In this document: in pieces, positions 1-9,776 of the stretch
Position numbering within the stretch: position 1 is the stretch's first letter
Layout of the letters: every line of letters begins with the position of its first letter
Source of the DNA: Pseudobacteriovorax sp.
GTDB taxonomy: Bacteria; Bdellovibrionota_B; Oligoflexia; Oligoflexales; Oligoflexaceae
DNA: 64,000 nt
Direction: 5' to 3'
Assembly (NCBI GenBank): GCA_013215145.1
Contig: JABSRP010000018.1
Coordinates: 62,001-126,000, forward strand
Notes under the pieces: generated by a model
The model's database searches: none
What the model saw: only the letters and a program-made list of their open reading frames with translations
Told to the model about the DNA's origin: nothing
Translations under genes and position numbers: made by a program

Positions 1-86
1 TCGGTCACCTCATCGCTAAGGGCAGCAGTATTTGCCGCCAAGGCGATTGCTATAAGACTTAATTTCCAATGTTTCAGTACCATCAT
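1..86 (-). CDS. Exported protein, N-terminus only (runs off the left edge)
   Basis: An open frame starts at an ATG pair (start at 86 or 83) and runs off the window at base 1 without a stop. The visible 28 residues begin MMVLKHWKLSLIAIALAANTAA, a basic start followed by a hydrophobic core and small residues, so it looks like a Sec signal peptide. A GGGAAACAGG stretch upstream could be the ribosome binding site. It follows the 1372-aa lipoprotein gene by 22 nt on the same strand, so it is probably the third gene of that operon. The function cannot be told from what is visible. Confidence 0.6.
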   Translation of the reverse strand, partial: MMVLKHWKLSLIAIALAANTAALSDEVT

Positions 87-108
87 GAAACCTGTTTCCC
101 TGCTAAAA

Positions 109-3100
109 TTAGTTTTCGTCGATATACAAGTGAAGGGTCATATCCTCGACAGTGTCCTCGAGCAAACGAAACTTATCGTCAAAATCCCTGCTACCAGCGT
201 CAGTAACACTAGGGATATAAATGCTTAAGTCGAGATTGGGTCGCATATTTGTCAAAGCTGAAGACGCCTGAATCTTGGTTTCTCCCTCGATTCGTAGCCC
301 TAACAGACTGCTAAGGCAGGCATTATTATTATAGCCATTGAGTGCACACGGACCGTTACTATCGTTATAGGACAGACTGATTCGCTGATTCTGAGCAGCT
401 ACCCAGTTACGTTCACCAATGATTTCTTCGGCCAACGAACCATACGAAAAGTAATCCACATAAGTTAGATAGGTCTTATCAGATCCATTATCATTTCTAG
501 TGTATCCCATCAAAGGTGAGTAGCTAATATAAAGATCCGATAGCTTGTCACCATCCGTGATCTCTTGATTCGTCTTTAAGTTAACTTCAAGATTAGCAAC
601 CGCAATGTTCGGAATGTCAAGACCCTGGCTATTTAGGCAGTTGCCGACATCGACACTGTAATCAATTCGGTAGTAGCCTTGTAAGATAGGCTTGACATCA
701 TCATTAGCTACATCGTTGTTTAGTCTTTCTTTCACCAACTTAAGGTTATCCGTACACTCTGACGAGGCAGACGAGTAAGACTGACAAGCGACATACTCAT
801 CGAAGTCAGGATTGATCCGGTTGTTTTCTAACATTAAGGGTACATATACTGTCTCAAGTCTAGGTTTCGTTGCCTCGACAAGTGGACCGCTACCGAACAC
901 ACCGTTACCAATCTCTTCTAAGGGACCGTTTTCTTCCACAGACACACTATCATTTTTGAAGACATCAAATTGACAGTACCTTAGGGGAGTATTTCCAATT
1001 ACGGCATTTCGTATCTTCTGATTGATAGTACCATCAGTATCAACTTGCTCCAGGATTTCTTTAATTTCGCTGACGATGAGATTCGATTCTGTCTGTACAG
1101 CAAGAGTACATAGATCATTAACCAAAGATACCGGTAATGTTCCGAGCTCTGGGTTCTCATACTCAGGACTACAAATCTCTGTAGGATTAGAAATCGTCAT
1201 ATTCATACTCAAGAGATTCGTTAATGTCTCCCGAATAGACTCTACCCTGCTAATCTCTACCTTGGCAGTATTAGGGCTATGATAGCTTAGAGAGTCCAAG
1301 TAAAGATTGAGGTAGGTATCGATCCCCAACAAATCCGATCGCAAAAATCCTCGATAAAGATCTAGTTTTGACTTAAAAAACGCGATCTCTATACCGTTCA
1401 AGAGTTCTGGAGTCCGGTTCAGCAACCTAATACCACTTAGTACCTCCTGAGCTTTAGTAATCAACTCATCATCAGCCGTAACGATGGCCAAATCCTGAGC
1501 AATGAGTGACTTTTGCGCCTCTAGCTGAGCTTTTTTGTATTTCATTTTTTCACCGGAGACCCAAGCGGTGACATAGCGCCTGAGAATATCCTTAATACTC
1601 GGCGCTAGGGTAACTCCGCCATTCTCAAGCACTTCATTGATCTTATTGGTCGCTACAATCTCTGCATTAGGATTGGCAACAATATCCACAAAGCCCTCAC
1701 CATTAACACCACCAAAAAGCTCTGTGAGAGCCGCATCGGTGACTAGGGCTAATCCCTCAGACAGCTGCACCTCTGCTGAGGAAAGCAAACTCACGCTGAT
1801 CATGAAGTTTTCGTCGAGACGAGTACAGCCCACAACAGGGTCATTATCGATGAAAGCTGTATCCTTATCCTGCCTAAAGATCGAACTATCGGTATATTTA
1901 GTGTGGACTAATCCTGGGATCTCTTTTCCGGCGATAGTACAACTGCTTTGATCACCAACATCAAGTCCCGCCGGATTATCGTTGATAAAAAGCCTTAAGT
2001 AACTGCATCCAGGAGCACTATCCATTCCAAAATAGGCATTTTTTCCGATTTCAAAAAACTTCTGTGGTGAAAGAGAAAAGCCCTCGGCATCAAGACATTC
2101 AGCCATAAGCTTTCCAACGACCGAGTCCTGAACTGGTGCACGCGGATGATAGTAACCGACAGAGATACTAGATGAAGTGCTCGTTGACTCACTCACACCT
2201 GAACTGACAGATGTCGATTCTGAATAACCAATCGAACCGATATAGCCAAGTCCTCCAGAAACACTACGACTTTTACTGCGACTTTTACTGCGACCGATGG
2301 ACTGCCCTTTATTGATATTAATCAAATACCCATCTAGACCGACAGTATCACCTTTCCTATGCATCCAAGTCGAGGATGTCTCAGTTCTCAATTCGGTAAA
2401 ATAGCTAAGTTCTTGGTCGTAGATTGGCTTTAGAAAGGTATCAACAAACTCCTGCCTCTCACTAATACTCTGGAGACCAGCAAACTGCTGAGTCAAACCG
2501 GAGTCTTCACAAAGATCGAAAGTAATTTTTTCAAACAGGCGAATCCGCTCATTAGCAAATTCAGAGGAAACCTCTAAAACGTTACCATTTTCGTCTTTGA
2601 TACAGGGAAGCATGATTTTTGCTTCCGGATCAAACTGCACTATACCATCGGTTACGGGAATAAAACGAAACGGTCTAACCTGAGATGGTTCGACTCCTGC
2701 TGCAGATATATCGGCATCTTTTCGAGAGCACCACTGAGTCCAGATAGCTCGATTTCTCGGCGGCAATTTGTAGTAAGCACCAGAGAAACATGTGTAGTAG
2801 TAGTGAAATTTTTCGAAGCCGTTTTGATAGGAATTTAAGTCCTGGTATATACCATTAGCAACAATTTTTGGCTCACCCTCAGTGGCGACCCGAACACTTT
2901 CGACACCCCTAACATTTATAGTTTTGGTGGGAGTATTTTCGCATCGATTCCCTTCGGTTTGGAAACAAACACAGCTAGGATTTTCATCGTATTTTCGACA
3001 GTCGGTATAAGAAAGATCTTCAAAACCATCGATAGCGACATAAGCTTTCCGCCAAGCCTTATCGCTAACATCATTGGCAGGAACAATTTTACTGATATCT

Positions 3101-4227
3101 CGCTCCAACCTCTTTTGATTGAAATCGATCTCTCTATCCAGTCGGCTAATTTCGTTGGTTAAGTTTGTTTGCTCATTAGTTAGCTTTGCCCTCGTGGCTT
3201 TCGCCTTTTCCTTATCGTCCGTAATCGTTGCATCACGCAATTCCAATTCGAGGCCTTGGATATCGATACTGTTACCTTCTTTAAGGGCATCGATAAATCT
3301 CTGAGTAATGGATTCGATCATCGCATGTCTACGAGAAACATCATCAAGAGCGTCCCTAACAACATCTAGCCACAGTTCAGGCTTCGTCTGTGTCGCGACC
3401 CAAGGGGTTGACGAGACAGTAACATTGACCAGGTTACCCGTTGCCGCGGCACCTTTAAGCGCTGTGATCTTATTTTTGAATGCATGAATTTTCGCTTGCC
3501 GATCAGTGACATGATCTTCGAGGTAAGCAACTATACCTTCGTAGTCGCTTCTGATCCTACTACCGTAGCCTATCTCATCCATAATAACTAAGATTTCTTT
3601 TCTATCAAGTACGACTGATCTCATGTGGGCGATCAGCTTTTCTTCTTGACATAGACCATAGATCACGGAACCAATAACCGGATCGAGGGGAGTAAACTCC
3701 TGACAGTCGATCTTAATCAGTTTATTCTCAGACATCGTTAATGAAGGATGGGTAATGATTTCTGGTATAGGCGCATTTAGGATTTTGTCGTAGAACTCAT
3801 CGATTGATGCGACCATTCCCGTAAGGGCTGACGTAAGATCACGTTCACGTAGGTCTTTAATCCCCTGAAGCGAGTTATCATCGGAGACGATCATACGGGA
3901 TGAGACATCCTGAACTCTTTCCCTCGGTATATTGATGTAGCGATCAACGGAATCCACCACAACAGAAAAATTACTATCACCCATGGCAAGTGCCACAAAT
4001 GATCCTAGATCTTCGTAGGATTTATCTATGGTGTCCTCGCAGTCAATGCCTGTATCGAAGTCTTCGCAGTATTCTAACGTCAAGTTTTGTCCATCAGCTG
4101 AAAGGGCTACTGACGATGGAAAACTAGAACGTTCCTTTAGATCAGACTTACTACTGCCAAAATCGCAGGCGGCTAGCCCAAACAACAGGGGAATCATCGA
4201 CCCTAAGTATTTCATTTGTCGTTTCAT
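109..4227 (-). CDS. Giant lipoprotein of unknown function (1372 aa)
   Basis: The N-terminus is a lipoprotein signal with the lipobox LAAC, the lipidated Cys being residue 21. Asp follows the Cys, which in enterobacteria favours inner-membrane retention; whether that rule holds here is unknown. Residues about 320-380 are rich in Glu, Lys and Arg in heptad style and are likely a coiled coil. Residues about 640-690 form a low-complexity stretch, first an RSKSRSKSRS run and then Ser/Gly/Thr-rich. Two further helical regions (about 880-1000) also look coiled-coil prone. Cys residues are common, which suits an oxidised compartment. I recognise no family. It lies 13 nt downstream of the 717-aa exported protein gene, with an AAGGAAA ribosome binding site in the gap, so the two are surely co-transcribed and may form one envelope complex. 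Confidence 0.85.
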   Translation of the reverse strand: MKRQMKYLGSMIPLLFGLAACDFGSSKSDLKERSSFPSSVALSADGQNLTLEYCEDFDTGIDCEDTIDKSYEDLGSFVALAMGDSNFSVVVDSVDRYINIPRERVQDVSSRMIVSDDNSLQGIKDLRERDLTSALTGMVASIDEFYDKILNAPIPEIITHPSLTMSENKLIKIDCQEFTPLDPVIGSVIYGLCQEEKLIAHMRSVVLDRKEILVIMDEIGYGSRIRSDYEGIVAYLEDHVTDRQAKIHAFKNKITALKGAAATGNLVNVTVSSTPWVATQTKPELWLDVVRDALDDVSRRHAMIESITQRFIDALKEGNSIDIQGLELELRDATITDDKEKAKATRAKLTNEQTNLTNEISRLDREIDFNQKRLERDISKIVPANDVSDKAWRKAYVAIDGFEDLSYTDCRKYDENPSCVCFQTEGNRCENTPTKTINVRGVESVRVATEGEPKIVANGIYQDLNSYQNGFEKFHYYYTCFSGAYYKLPPRNRAIWTQWCSRKDADISAAGVEPSQVRPFRFIPVTDGIVQFDPEAKIMLPCIKDENGNVLEVSSEFANERIRLFEKITFDLCEDSGLTQQFAGLQSISERQEFVDTFLKPIYDQELSYFTELRTETSSTWMHRKGDTVGLDGYLININKGQSIGRSKSRSKSRSVSGGLGYIGSIGYSESTSVSSGVSESTSTSSSISVGYYHPRAPVQDSVVGKLMAECLDAEGFSLSPQKFFEIGKNAYFGMDSAPGCSYLRLFINDNPAGLDVGDQSSCTIAGKEIPGLVHTKYTDSSIFRQDKDTAFIDNDPVVGCTRLDENFMISVSLLSSAEVQLSEGLALVTDAALTELFGGVNGEGFVDIVANPNAEIVATNKINEVLENGGVTLAPSIKDILRRYVTAWVSGEKMKYKKAQLEAQKSLIAQDLAIVTADDELITKAQEVLSGIRLLNRTPELLNGIEIAFFKSKLDLYRGFLRSDLLGIDTYLNLYLDSLSYHSPNTAKVEISRVESIRETLTNLLSMNMTISNPTEICSPEYENPELGTLPVSLVNDLCTLAVQTESNLIVSEIKEILEQVDTDGTINQKIRNAVIGNTPLRYCQFDVFKNDSVSVEENGPLEEIGNGVFGSGPLVEATKPRLETVYVPLMLENNRINPDFDEYVACQSYSSASSECTDNLKLVKERLNNDVANDDVKPILQGYYRIDYSVDVGNCLNSQGLDIPNIAVANLEVNLKTNQEITDGDKLSDLYISYSPLMGYTRNDNGSDKTYLTYVDYFSYGSLAEEIIGERNWVAAQNQRISLSYNDSNGPCALNGYNNNACLSSLLGLRIEGETKIQASSALTNMRPNLDLSIYIPSVTDAGSRDFDDKFRLLEDTVEDMTLHLYIDEN

Positions 4228-4240
4228 CTTCTAGTTTCCT

Positions 4241-6394
4241 TTATTTGATAAGATCGCTTACGCTAAGCTGTAATTTATTTCCCCAAAGACGATCTATATA
4301 ATCATCACCGCCTAAGTTTTCATCTTTCAACTCATCCCTAATCGCTCGCAAATGATAGGTGTTATGCATATCATCTCTAAACAGGTCATCATTCTCTTCA
4401 CGAAAATCTCTTCTTAAAGAGTCGTAACTACGAATACGAAGCTCATTGTCGGGATAGAAGTCAGGATTCTCGTCAAAGAACTTCAAGTAGGCGAGTTCTA
4501 TTACACTAATATTCTTTTCACCACAAGAGTCGAGATTGAGACTGCCTTTCGAACGTCTAATGTCTGAGAGTACTTGACTATATGAAGCATCGTCTGCAAA
4601 AACACTTTCTCCACCTTTGTAGATAGTTTCGAAGAAATAGGTATTCGTCAGGATAGTAGCAAAAGTGATATCTTTAACAAAGGCAGCCGATTCCTCGGTT
4701 TGTCCGAATCGCTCCTGAGAACCGTTAAAAAAGTGTCCAAGACCATCTCTGATATATGGTTTATGAGCAAGAGCGACAGAACAAGCCATCGAATCAATGG
4801 CAGAGGGTTTATCCGCGTCACCTAAGCTATAATAAAGTAGTTCTTCATCATTGTTGTTACGTGGCACGGGAAGCATCGAACGTCGTTCAAAGTTGGTTTT
4901 ACTTCTTTCTAAATGGTCTTCACTAGATTTTGCGTATTTTATAACAGATCTTAGACTCTCGTAGTCGGAAATGAAAAATCCATTTTGTTCGGCTAAAGTT
5001 TCCGGCGCATTTGCCATGTAATGGACCAAAACCGGCATCAGATTTTCGGTGATAGCTCTATATCCGAAGCACTCATTCGTCAGCATGTCTTTTCTTCTAG
5101 CATCTATTTGGGATCGTTCAGTAACAACATCTGCCTCTTCTGAGCACCCAAGACTATTAGTTCTCGCTAGAGAGTCGTAGAAGGCCTTTAGATTTGGTCC
5201 ATAGAAATCAAATGATTCTGGTGGAACGATGTATGTTTCTTCAATTCCAGGATAAATGGTTCGAATCGCATCCACAGGATTAGACTGGTACTTGGAAGCC
5301 ATAAGAACGGGCAAGATTGACTTAGGGTTCTTAGCTTCAGAACTAACAACAAGATTTTTCCAGATTTTAAAAACCTCTATGGATTCAGGATCTCTTCGCC
5401 ATCGTCTTCGCTCACCTCTTAAAAATTCACTTAGAATCTCTGCAGAGTCTTCAAACACGATCCCTTCAACGAGTGCTTTGGCATTATCAGCAGGGATTCC
5501 TAAATCCGTTAACGTCGAAGCCAGGTCGGCAGGTATCGGATTGGCATCACCCGCTACGCTATAGACTTGCCAAAATTTCTCAAAAATTTGCCTAACACCA
5601 GCCCAATATTCTTTATTGCTAGGCGTATATGCAGTGGCAAACTTTTCATGGATCAAAAGTAGCTTAGAAACCGCGTGTAGTAGTTCGGAATATGAAGCCC
5701 CATACACTTTCGGATCTATATTCTGATCGAGGGCCTTTAAGCTGAGCTCCAAATTTAAATTGAAGAGATTTTTTGCCTGAGCACTCGTGATCGTATTCAG
5801 ATCACTGGTCAAAGCTAGGAGTACCGCGCTGTAGTAGTATTGCTTTTCTTGGGCCGGCAACCCATCCCCAAGCCGTCGCTCCTGCGAGAAAAACGCAAAC
5901 GGATTCTCCGAAGCCAAAAACCCAACCGACCCGTTATCCAAGCGATAATCAAGCCAATCCACCAACCCAGAGAACGTCGCATCGGTGCGGAAGGTTCCGC
6001 TACGATTTTCGATCAGAGCCTTGAACTGAGGAACAGGGTTATCTGCTTTTGCCCCAAGTAGCGTCGCCAAGACTAGTAGATCGCGGCGCAAGCTAGCATC
6101 GGCCTGAGGGTTATTGATAGTCGTGACGGCAAATTCGGCAAAACCATCTGTTATATTGATACCTTGGAGGCTTTGAAGGGTGGAGACTGCTGTTTTTACC
6201 GCCAGTGAGCTTAAACCACCACCAGCAACACAGTCCAACATCCCGGATTCATTACCATTAAGCAACTCTAGGACTACAGATTCCGCCTGCTTCAGCGATG
6301 CGCCCTGGCCTTCAATCTCACCACAGGTAGCGCCGTACGCTTGGTTCGTAGCCAGCAGGAGGCTAGTGCTGAATAAAAAGCTTCGTATGTTCAT
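4241..6394 (-). CDS. Exported protein of unknown function (717 aa)
   Basis: The start is taken at the internal Met (6394) and not at the upstream ATG at 6448. It has a GGAG site seven bases upstream and opens directly into a signal peptide (MNIRSFLFSTSLLLATNQAYGA, cleavage after AYGA). The mature part is mostly alpha-helical, acidic and has no further membrane segment, so it should be periplasmic or secreted. No known domain was recognised. It is the first gene of a leftward operon with the giant lipoprotein and a third exported protein. The shared location and tight spacing suggest a joint envelope function, but nothing in the sequence says which. Confidence 0.8.
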   Translation of the reverse strand: MNIRSFLFSTSLLLATNQAYGATCGEIEGQGASLKQAESVVLELLNGNESGMLDCVAGGGLSSLAVKTAVSTLQSLQGINITDGFAEFAVTTINNPQADASLRRDLLVLATLLGAKADNPVPQFKALIENRSGTFRTDATFSGLVDWLDYRLDNGSVGFLASENPFAFFSQERRLGDGLPAQEKQYYYSAVLLALTSDLNTITSAQAKNLFNLNLELSLKALDQNIDPKVYGASYSELLHAVSKLLLIHEKFATAYTPSNKEYWAGVRQIFEKFWQVYSVAGDANPIPADLASTLTDLGIPADNAKALVEGIVFEDSAEILSEFLRGERRRWRRDPESIEVFKIWKNLVVSSEAKNPKSILPVLMASKYQSNPVDAIRTIYPGIEETYIVPPESFDFYGPNLKAFYDSLARTNSLGCSEEADVVTERSQIDARRKDMLTNECFGYRAITENLMPVLVHYMANAPETLAEQNGFFISDYESLRSVIKYAKSSEDHLERSKTNFERRSMLPVPRNNNDEELLYYSLGDADKPSAIDSMACSVALAHKPYIRDGLGHFFNGSQERFGQTEESAAFVKDITFATILTNTYFFETIYKGGESVFADDASYSQVLSDIRRSKGSLNLDSCGEKNISVIELAYLKFFDENPDFYPDNELRIRSYDSLRRDFREENDDLFRDDMHNTYHLRAIRDELKDENLGGDDYIDRLWGNKLQLSVSDLIK

Positions 6395-6484
6395 CAAGTT
6401 ACTCCATAAGTCTGATTTCGGTTGTTTTGGCCTATTACGATTTGACAAAAGAAGGAGTTTTGACCTGTCAAATTATTGCCAAAA

Positions 6485-6561
6485 TAAGTAAAAAAACCCC
6501 AGAATCACCACAACTAGGATCCAGGGATTTTTGATTATATGTACAATTTGACATAACACAA
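6485..6561 (-). promoter_or_regulatory. Predicted promoter and leader hairpin of the exported-protein operon; rest of the 6395-6820 gap
   Basis: On the minus strand a perfect TATAAT (6534-6539) is preceded at 16 bp by TTGTGT (6556-6561), a sigma-70-like pair. Just downstream, 6490-6532 can fold into a hairpin whose arms end in A and T runs (AAAAATCCC with GGGGTTTTT), so it could act as an early terminator or a bidirectional one. The rest of the 426-base intergenic region to 6820 shows no gene; it should hold the promoter for the rightward tail-collar-like gene. Confidence 0.4.
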
Positions 6562-6820
6562 GTTTAAAACGAATTGGTTATTTGTTACGCAAGGTTAGTC
6601 TTTTTGGCTTATTGGCCAGGTTTTATGAGGCCATCACAAACAACTGAGTTTCCTGAATAGTTTGACCTTGCGGAGATCGGAGCTAAGCGACAATGATTCC
6701 GAAAACCAATCGGTTCCTGACCTAAACGGTTCCCCGCCCGGACGTTGAGACTCTATTGTTTTTCCTAGCCGTCAAGGTGTGTTACCATTTTGGGATAGTT
6801 TCAAAATTTCGGGGGCTTAG

Positions 6821-7426
6821 ATGAGAATACTGATCAAATCGCTATGTTGCCTATGGGCAGCGTTTGCCATGAACACCAATATATTCGGCCAAAATACTGA
6901 CCGAGACGTTGCCAACCTGAAAAAGATCGTAGCTGCACAAGAGGCCAAGATCAAAGTCCTCACTTCGGGCGCATTTGCTGTCGGCTCGATTCAGCAGTCA
7001 CTGCTAACGGAAGCACAGTTTCAGGCAGCTATGGGCTCAACGGATTGGGTCCTTATGGATGGTAGGACTGTCACTGGGTCGGCTTACGCAACTCTTACAG
7101 GGAAATCTAAAATTCCAGCCGCCCAAGGTAGGTTTCTTCGCATGGCTGGCGGAAACGCGGGCCCTATCGGTGAGCCGCAAACCCAAGGCACGGCCCCCAA
7201 CAAATTATCTTTGAGTGGAGGGGCACATAAACATAGGGTTGAGTGGGATATAGCATATAGGGGAAATATCCTACCCGGGGGCAGCGAAATACTGGTCCTT
7301 TATCGCTACAATACACAAACAGGCCTCGAAACGATCAGCGGTGGCGCTCACGGTCACACAATCAGTGGCGACCCTGAAACCAGACCCATAAACATTGCGG
7401 TCAATTATTTTATAAAGATAAACTAA
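6821..7426 (+). CDS. Secreted phage tail-collar-like protein (201 aa)
   Basis: A signal peptide (about residues 1-23, ending IFGQ) is followed by a short coiled coil (DRDVANLKKIVAAQEAKI). The remainder resembles the tail-collar domain of phage tail fibres: a start-of-domain segment with WVLMDGRTV, a central GRFLRMAGG, two Gly-Ala-His turns (GGAHKH and GGAHGH) and the typical final ETRPINIAVNYFIKIN. In phages such domains trimerise at the tip of fibres. Here there is no phage context and there is an export signal, so a trimeric surface or secreted adhesin is more likely. The N-terminal layout (FGQ, then a short LK-V-A coiled coil) is shared with the secreted protein at 11304-11858, which suggests a common stalk with different heads. 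Confidence 0.75.
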   Translation: MRILIKSLCCLWAAFAMNTNIFGQNTDRDVANLKKIVAAQEAKIKVLTSGAFAVGSIQQSLLTEAQFQAAMGSTDWVLMDGRTVTGSAYATLTGKSKIPAAQGRFLRMAGGNAGPIGEPQTQGTAPNKLSLSGGAHKHRVEWDIAYRGNILPGGSEILVLYRYNTQTGLETISGGAHGHTISGDPETRPINIAVNYFIKIN

Positions 7427-7456
7427 TCAGTTGAAAAGACTTAGTCTTAAATGTAG

Positions 7457-7484
7457 AAAGGTCGACTTCCTTTAGTTGACTTTT
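7457..7484 (+). terminator. Possible terminator after the tail-collar-like gene
   Basis: A ten-pair stem including G-U pairs (AAAGGTCGAC with GTTGACTTTT) closes an eight-base loop 30 bases after the stop codon and ends in TTTT. Confidence 0.4.
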
Positions 7485-7549
7485 CACATAATCTGACGGT
7501 TAGTTTAAAAATAAAAGCCTTGGAATGATACAGTTTTGTACAACAGATG

Positions 7550-8524
7550 CTATTTTTTTAAGTAAGACGTATATAGTCTCGCCTCAAAGTCTTTGCTGTT
7601 TAGATATTCAAGGGTGTTAGCGTAGTATTCTTGGACTCGCTGGACATTTTCTTCCGCTGCAGTAAAAAAACAATCTGTCACATCACATATGATGGGAACT
7701 TGTCCGATTCTTTTGTACCATCGCTTTTCTGAACCAAAGATTCTTTCAATTAGAGGGTTGTAGTAACTCACGTTATTGTTGGTATCGTTTGCAATAAAAT
7801 TGAAGTCAACGTTGTCTAGGCTAATACTCCTCGAGAAACGGAGTAAGTTGATCTCTTCTCCTGCGATTGCAAAGGTGCGATTCATATCTACATCCAGCAA
7901 TACCCAGGTACCATCATCATTCATAACTTCGAGCATAGTGTGTCCGTTATCGTAACTATTCCACTCGTCGAGAGTAAGACTATGAACCACCCTTGACCGT
8001 ATTCCAAAGGTCCTAAGAAGCGAGACGAAGAATTTAGATATATTACCGCAGGTTAATAGTAGCTTATCCCCCTTGGCCAATTCTAGAAGCTCATCATAAG
8101 ATAATGCGTTATCCCTCGCACCGTGAGTCTGAACCCAAGCCATAGCCGAAGCTATATCCCTCCAGTCAGATGACCCCACCAGCCTTTGCGTGGCTTTTTG
8201 ATCAGCATCAACGAAACGATACAATCCCGGCTCATCGAAATGATAGCACTCCATATAAAGCTTGTAATATCCTGGAGAGACAATAAACTCACTTGGCAAA
8301 TCATCCTGACAGTTGGACATTTCCACTGGATTCGTCTCAATGGTCTCCGTACCTTTGGTGCGATAGGTAAACAAAAAGGCCGAGGTATTCGCGAACTTAA
8401 GAGCGGGGACCGGTTCTTTCTGTTCCTGTTCTACAGTACTGGGTTCACTAATTTTGCTTTCGCTCTTTTTCTTACAAGCGTAAAGAGCGAACAGACATAA
8501 GATGACCAGTATTCTAATCTTCAA
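7550..8524 (-). CDS. Transglutaminase-like lipoprotein (324 aa)
   Basis: The start is a TTG with a strong AAGGAG site eight bases upstream. The signal ends in the lipobox LYAC, followed by Lys- and Ser-rich linker sequence. Residues about 130-220 carry the three-part signature of the transglutaminase/papain-like fold: Cys in LLTCGNIS (about 158), His in NGHTMLEV (about 195) and Asp in LLDVD (about 210), in the right order and spacing. Bacterial members are often proteases, peptide cross-linkers or scaffold domains, so the catalytic residues support an active enzyme but not a particular substrate. It should be anchored in the envelope facing the periplasm or outside. It stands alone, divergent from the PhyH gene. 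Confidence 0.75.
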   Translation of the reverse strand: MKIRILVILCLFALYACKKKSESKISEPSTVEQEQKEPVPALKFANTSAFLFTYRTKGTETIETNPVEMSNCQDDLPSEFIVSPGYYKLYMECYHFDEPGLYRFVDADQKATQRLVGSSDWRDIASAMAWVQTHGARDNALSYDELLELAKGDKLLLTCGNISKFFVSLLRTFGIRSRVVHSLTLDEWNSYDNGHTMLEVMNDDGTWVLLDVDMNRTFAIAGEEINLLRFSRSISLDNVDFNFIANDTNNNVSYYNPLIERIFGSEKRWYKRIGQVPIICDVTDCFFTAAEENVQRVQEYYANTLEYLNSKDFEARLYTSYLKK

Positions 8525-8800
8525 ACCAACACTCCTTCCATTTAAGTACTACGTCGGTTTGCTGTAGAAAATCTTTACGCCTCGTTTAAGACCTGTGAGT
8601 AACTGTTAAAAGGTAAATTTTTAAGTTGAGAACCAATCAGATAAGCAGGGTGCCTAGAGCACCTTTTACTTTGAAAATTCCCCCAACTTAACGTATTTTT
8701 TAGCTTTGGACCTATTCCGCAAACCCATAACGTGCAGGCCATGCCTCAGCGCGCAGCAAACATTGTTAAAAGCAAACATACATGGCATTTAAGGACACAT

Positions 8801-9760
8801 ATGAACACCTTACTCACCCCTGAACAAAAGAAAATGTGGTTCGAAGAGGGATATATTTACATTCCCGGTTTCTTCTCGGCAGAGCAGTGCGACGCCATCG
8901 CCAACCTGCATACTCGGATTTGGCGAGACAAACCCTCAGACGTAGTGGTGGATGACCTGATGAGTGGTGAGCGTTTGAGTGCCGATAAGATTCCTGAGAG
9001 CAAGGCGCAGATGCGTTACAAGATCAATGACTTGTTTCTGAAGGAAGACTCCGTCAGACAGCTGGCATTAGAGCCGAAACTGGTCAAGGTTTTGGCCGAG
9101 CTTATGGCGGATGATCCCGTCCTGATCAACAGCCTTAGTTTGGATTATGGCACTCAGCAGCCCCTTCATGCCGACAGCCTTTACATGACTCCGCCCACGC
9201 CTTTCAATCTGGCGGCTACCTGGATCGCTCTGGAGGATGCCGATGAAGACTCCGGCCCCTTAGCCTACTATCCCGGAAGTCATATGATCACGCCTTATCG
9301 CTTCTCTCATGGCCGGCATCAGGCTGTGAACGACGAAATGTCCAACTGGCAGCGCTACATGGATAAGCAAATTGAGACCTTTGGCCTCGAAGAGAAGCGC
9401 TTCTGCGGCAAAAAAGGCGATCTATTCGTCTGGTCATCCTATCTATACCATGGTGGCAAAAAAGCTAAGGACGAGAGCCTGACCCGCAAATCCATCGTCT
9501 TTCACTATTTTTCCAAAGCAGCCTCACACCAAATGTTTAAGCAGCTAGAAAGTCTTAATGGTGGATACTGGCAGAAGCGTTCCCCCATTTCCCTACCCTC
9601 ACCTGCAGCTTTAGACCGTGAGGCTGAAGAGGTGGTTCAGAAGGAGCCAGAAGCCCCCATCGATCTTGGCGACAAAAAGGTGGGAGCCGGTCCCATCGAA
9701 CGATTCGTACGCACCTCGATCCATCATGCTCGCAACTGGTACCGGGATGTTACCGCTTAG
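8801..9760 (+). CDS. Phytanoyl-CoA dioxygenase (PhyH) family Fe(II)/2-oxoglutarate oxygenase
   Basis: The start is the ATG at 8801, not the in-frame ATG 69 bases earlier, because an AAGGA site stands seven bases before it and the PhyH fold begins at once (LTPEQKKMWFEEGYIYIPGF). The 319-aa protein has the metal triad of the family: HAD in LHADSLY (about 123-125) and the distal His in LYHGGKK (about 217), with a later Arg in TRKSIVFHYF for 2-oxoglutarate. Known relatives hydroxylate lipids, antibiotics and small metabolites such as ectoine, so the substrate cannot be assigned. It has no signal peptide and is probably cytoplasmic and monocistronic. Confidence 0.8.
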   Translation: MNTLLTPEQKKMWFEEGYIYIPGFFSAEQCDAIANLHTRIWRDKPSDVVVDDLMSGERLSADKIPESKAQMRYKINDLFLKEDSVRQLALEPKLVKVLAELMADDPVLINSLSLDYGTQQPLHADSLYMTPPTPFNLAATWIALEDADEDSGPLAYYPGSHMITPYRFSHGRHQAVNDEMSNWQRYMDKQIETFGLEEKRFCGKKGDLFVWSSYLYHGGKKAKDESLTRKSIVFHYFSKAASHQMFKQLESLNGGYWQKRSPISLPSPAALDREAEEVVQKEPEAPIDLGDKKVGAGPIERFVRTSIHHARNWYRDVTA

Positions 9761-9776
9761 GTAGGCTTATGTTATT

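Noticed and set aside
6821-7426. Tail-collar-like gene as part of a prophage
   Set aside because: It has a Sec signal peptide, and no other phage gene, integrase or attachment repeat was found around it.
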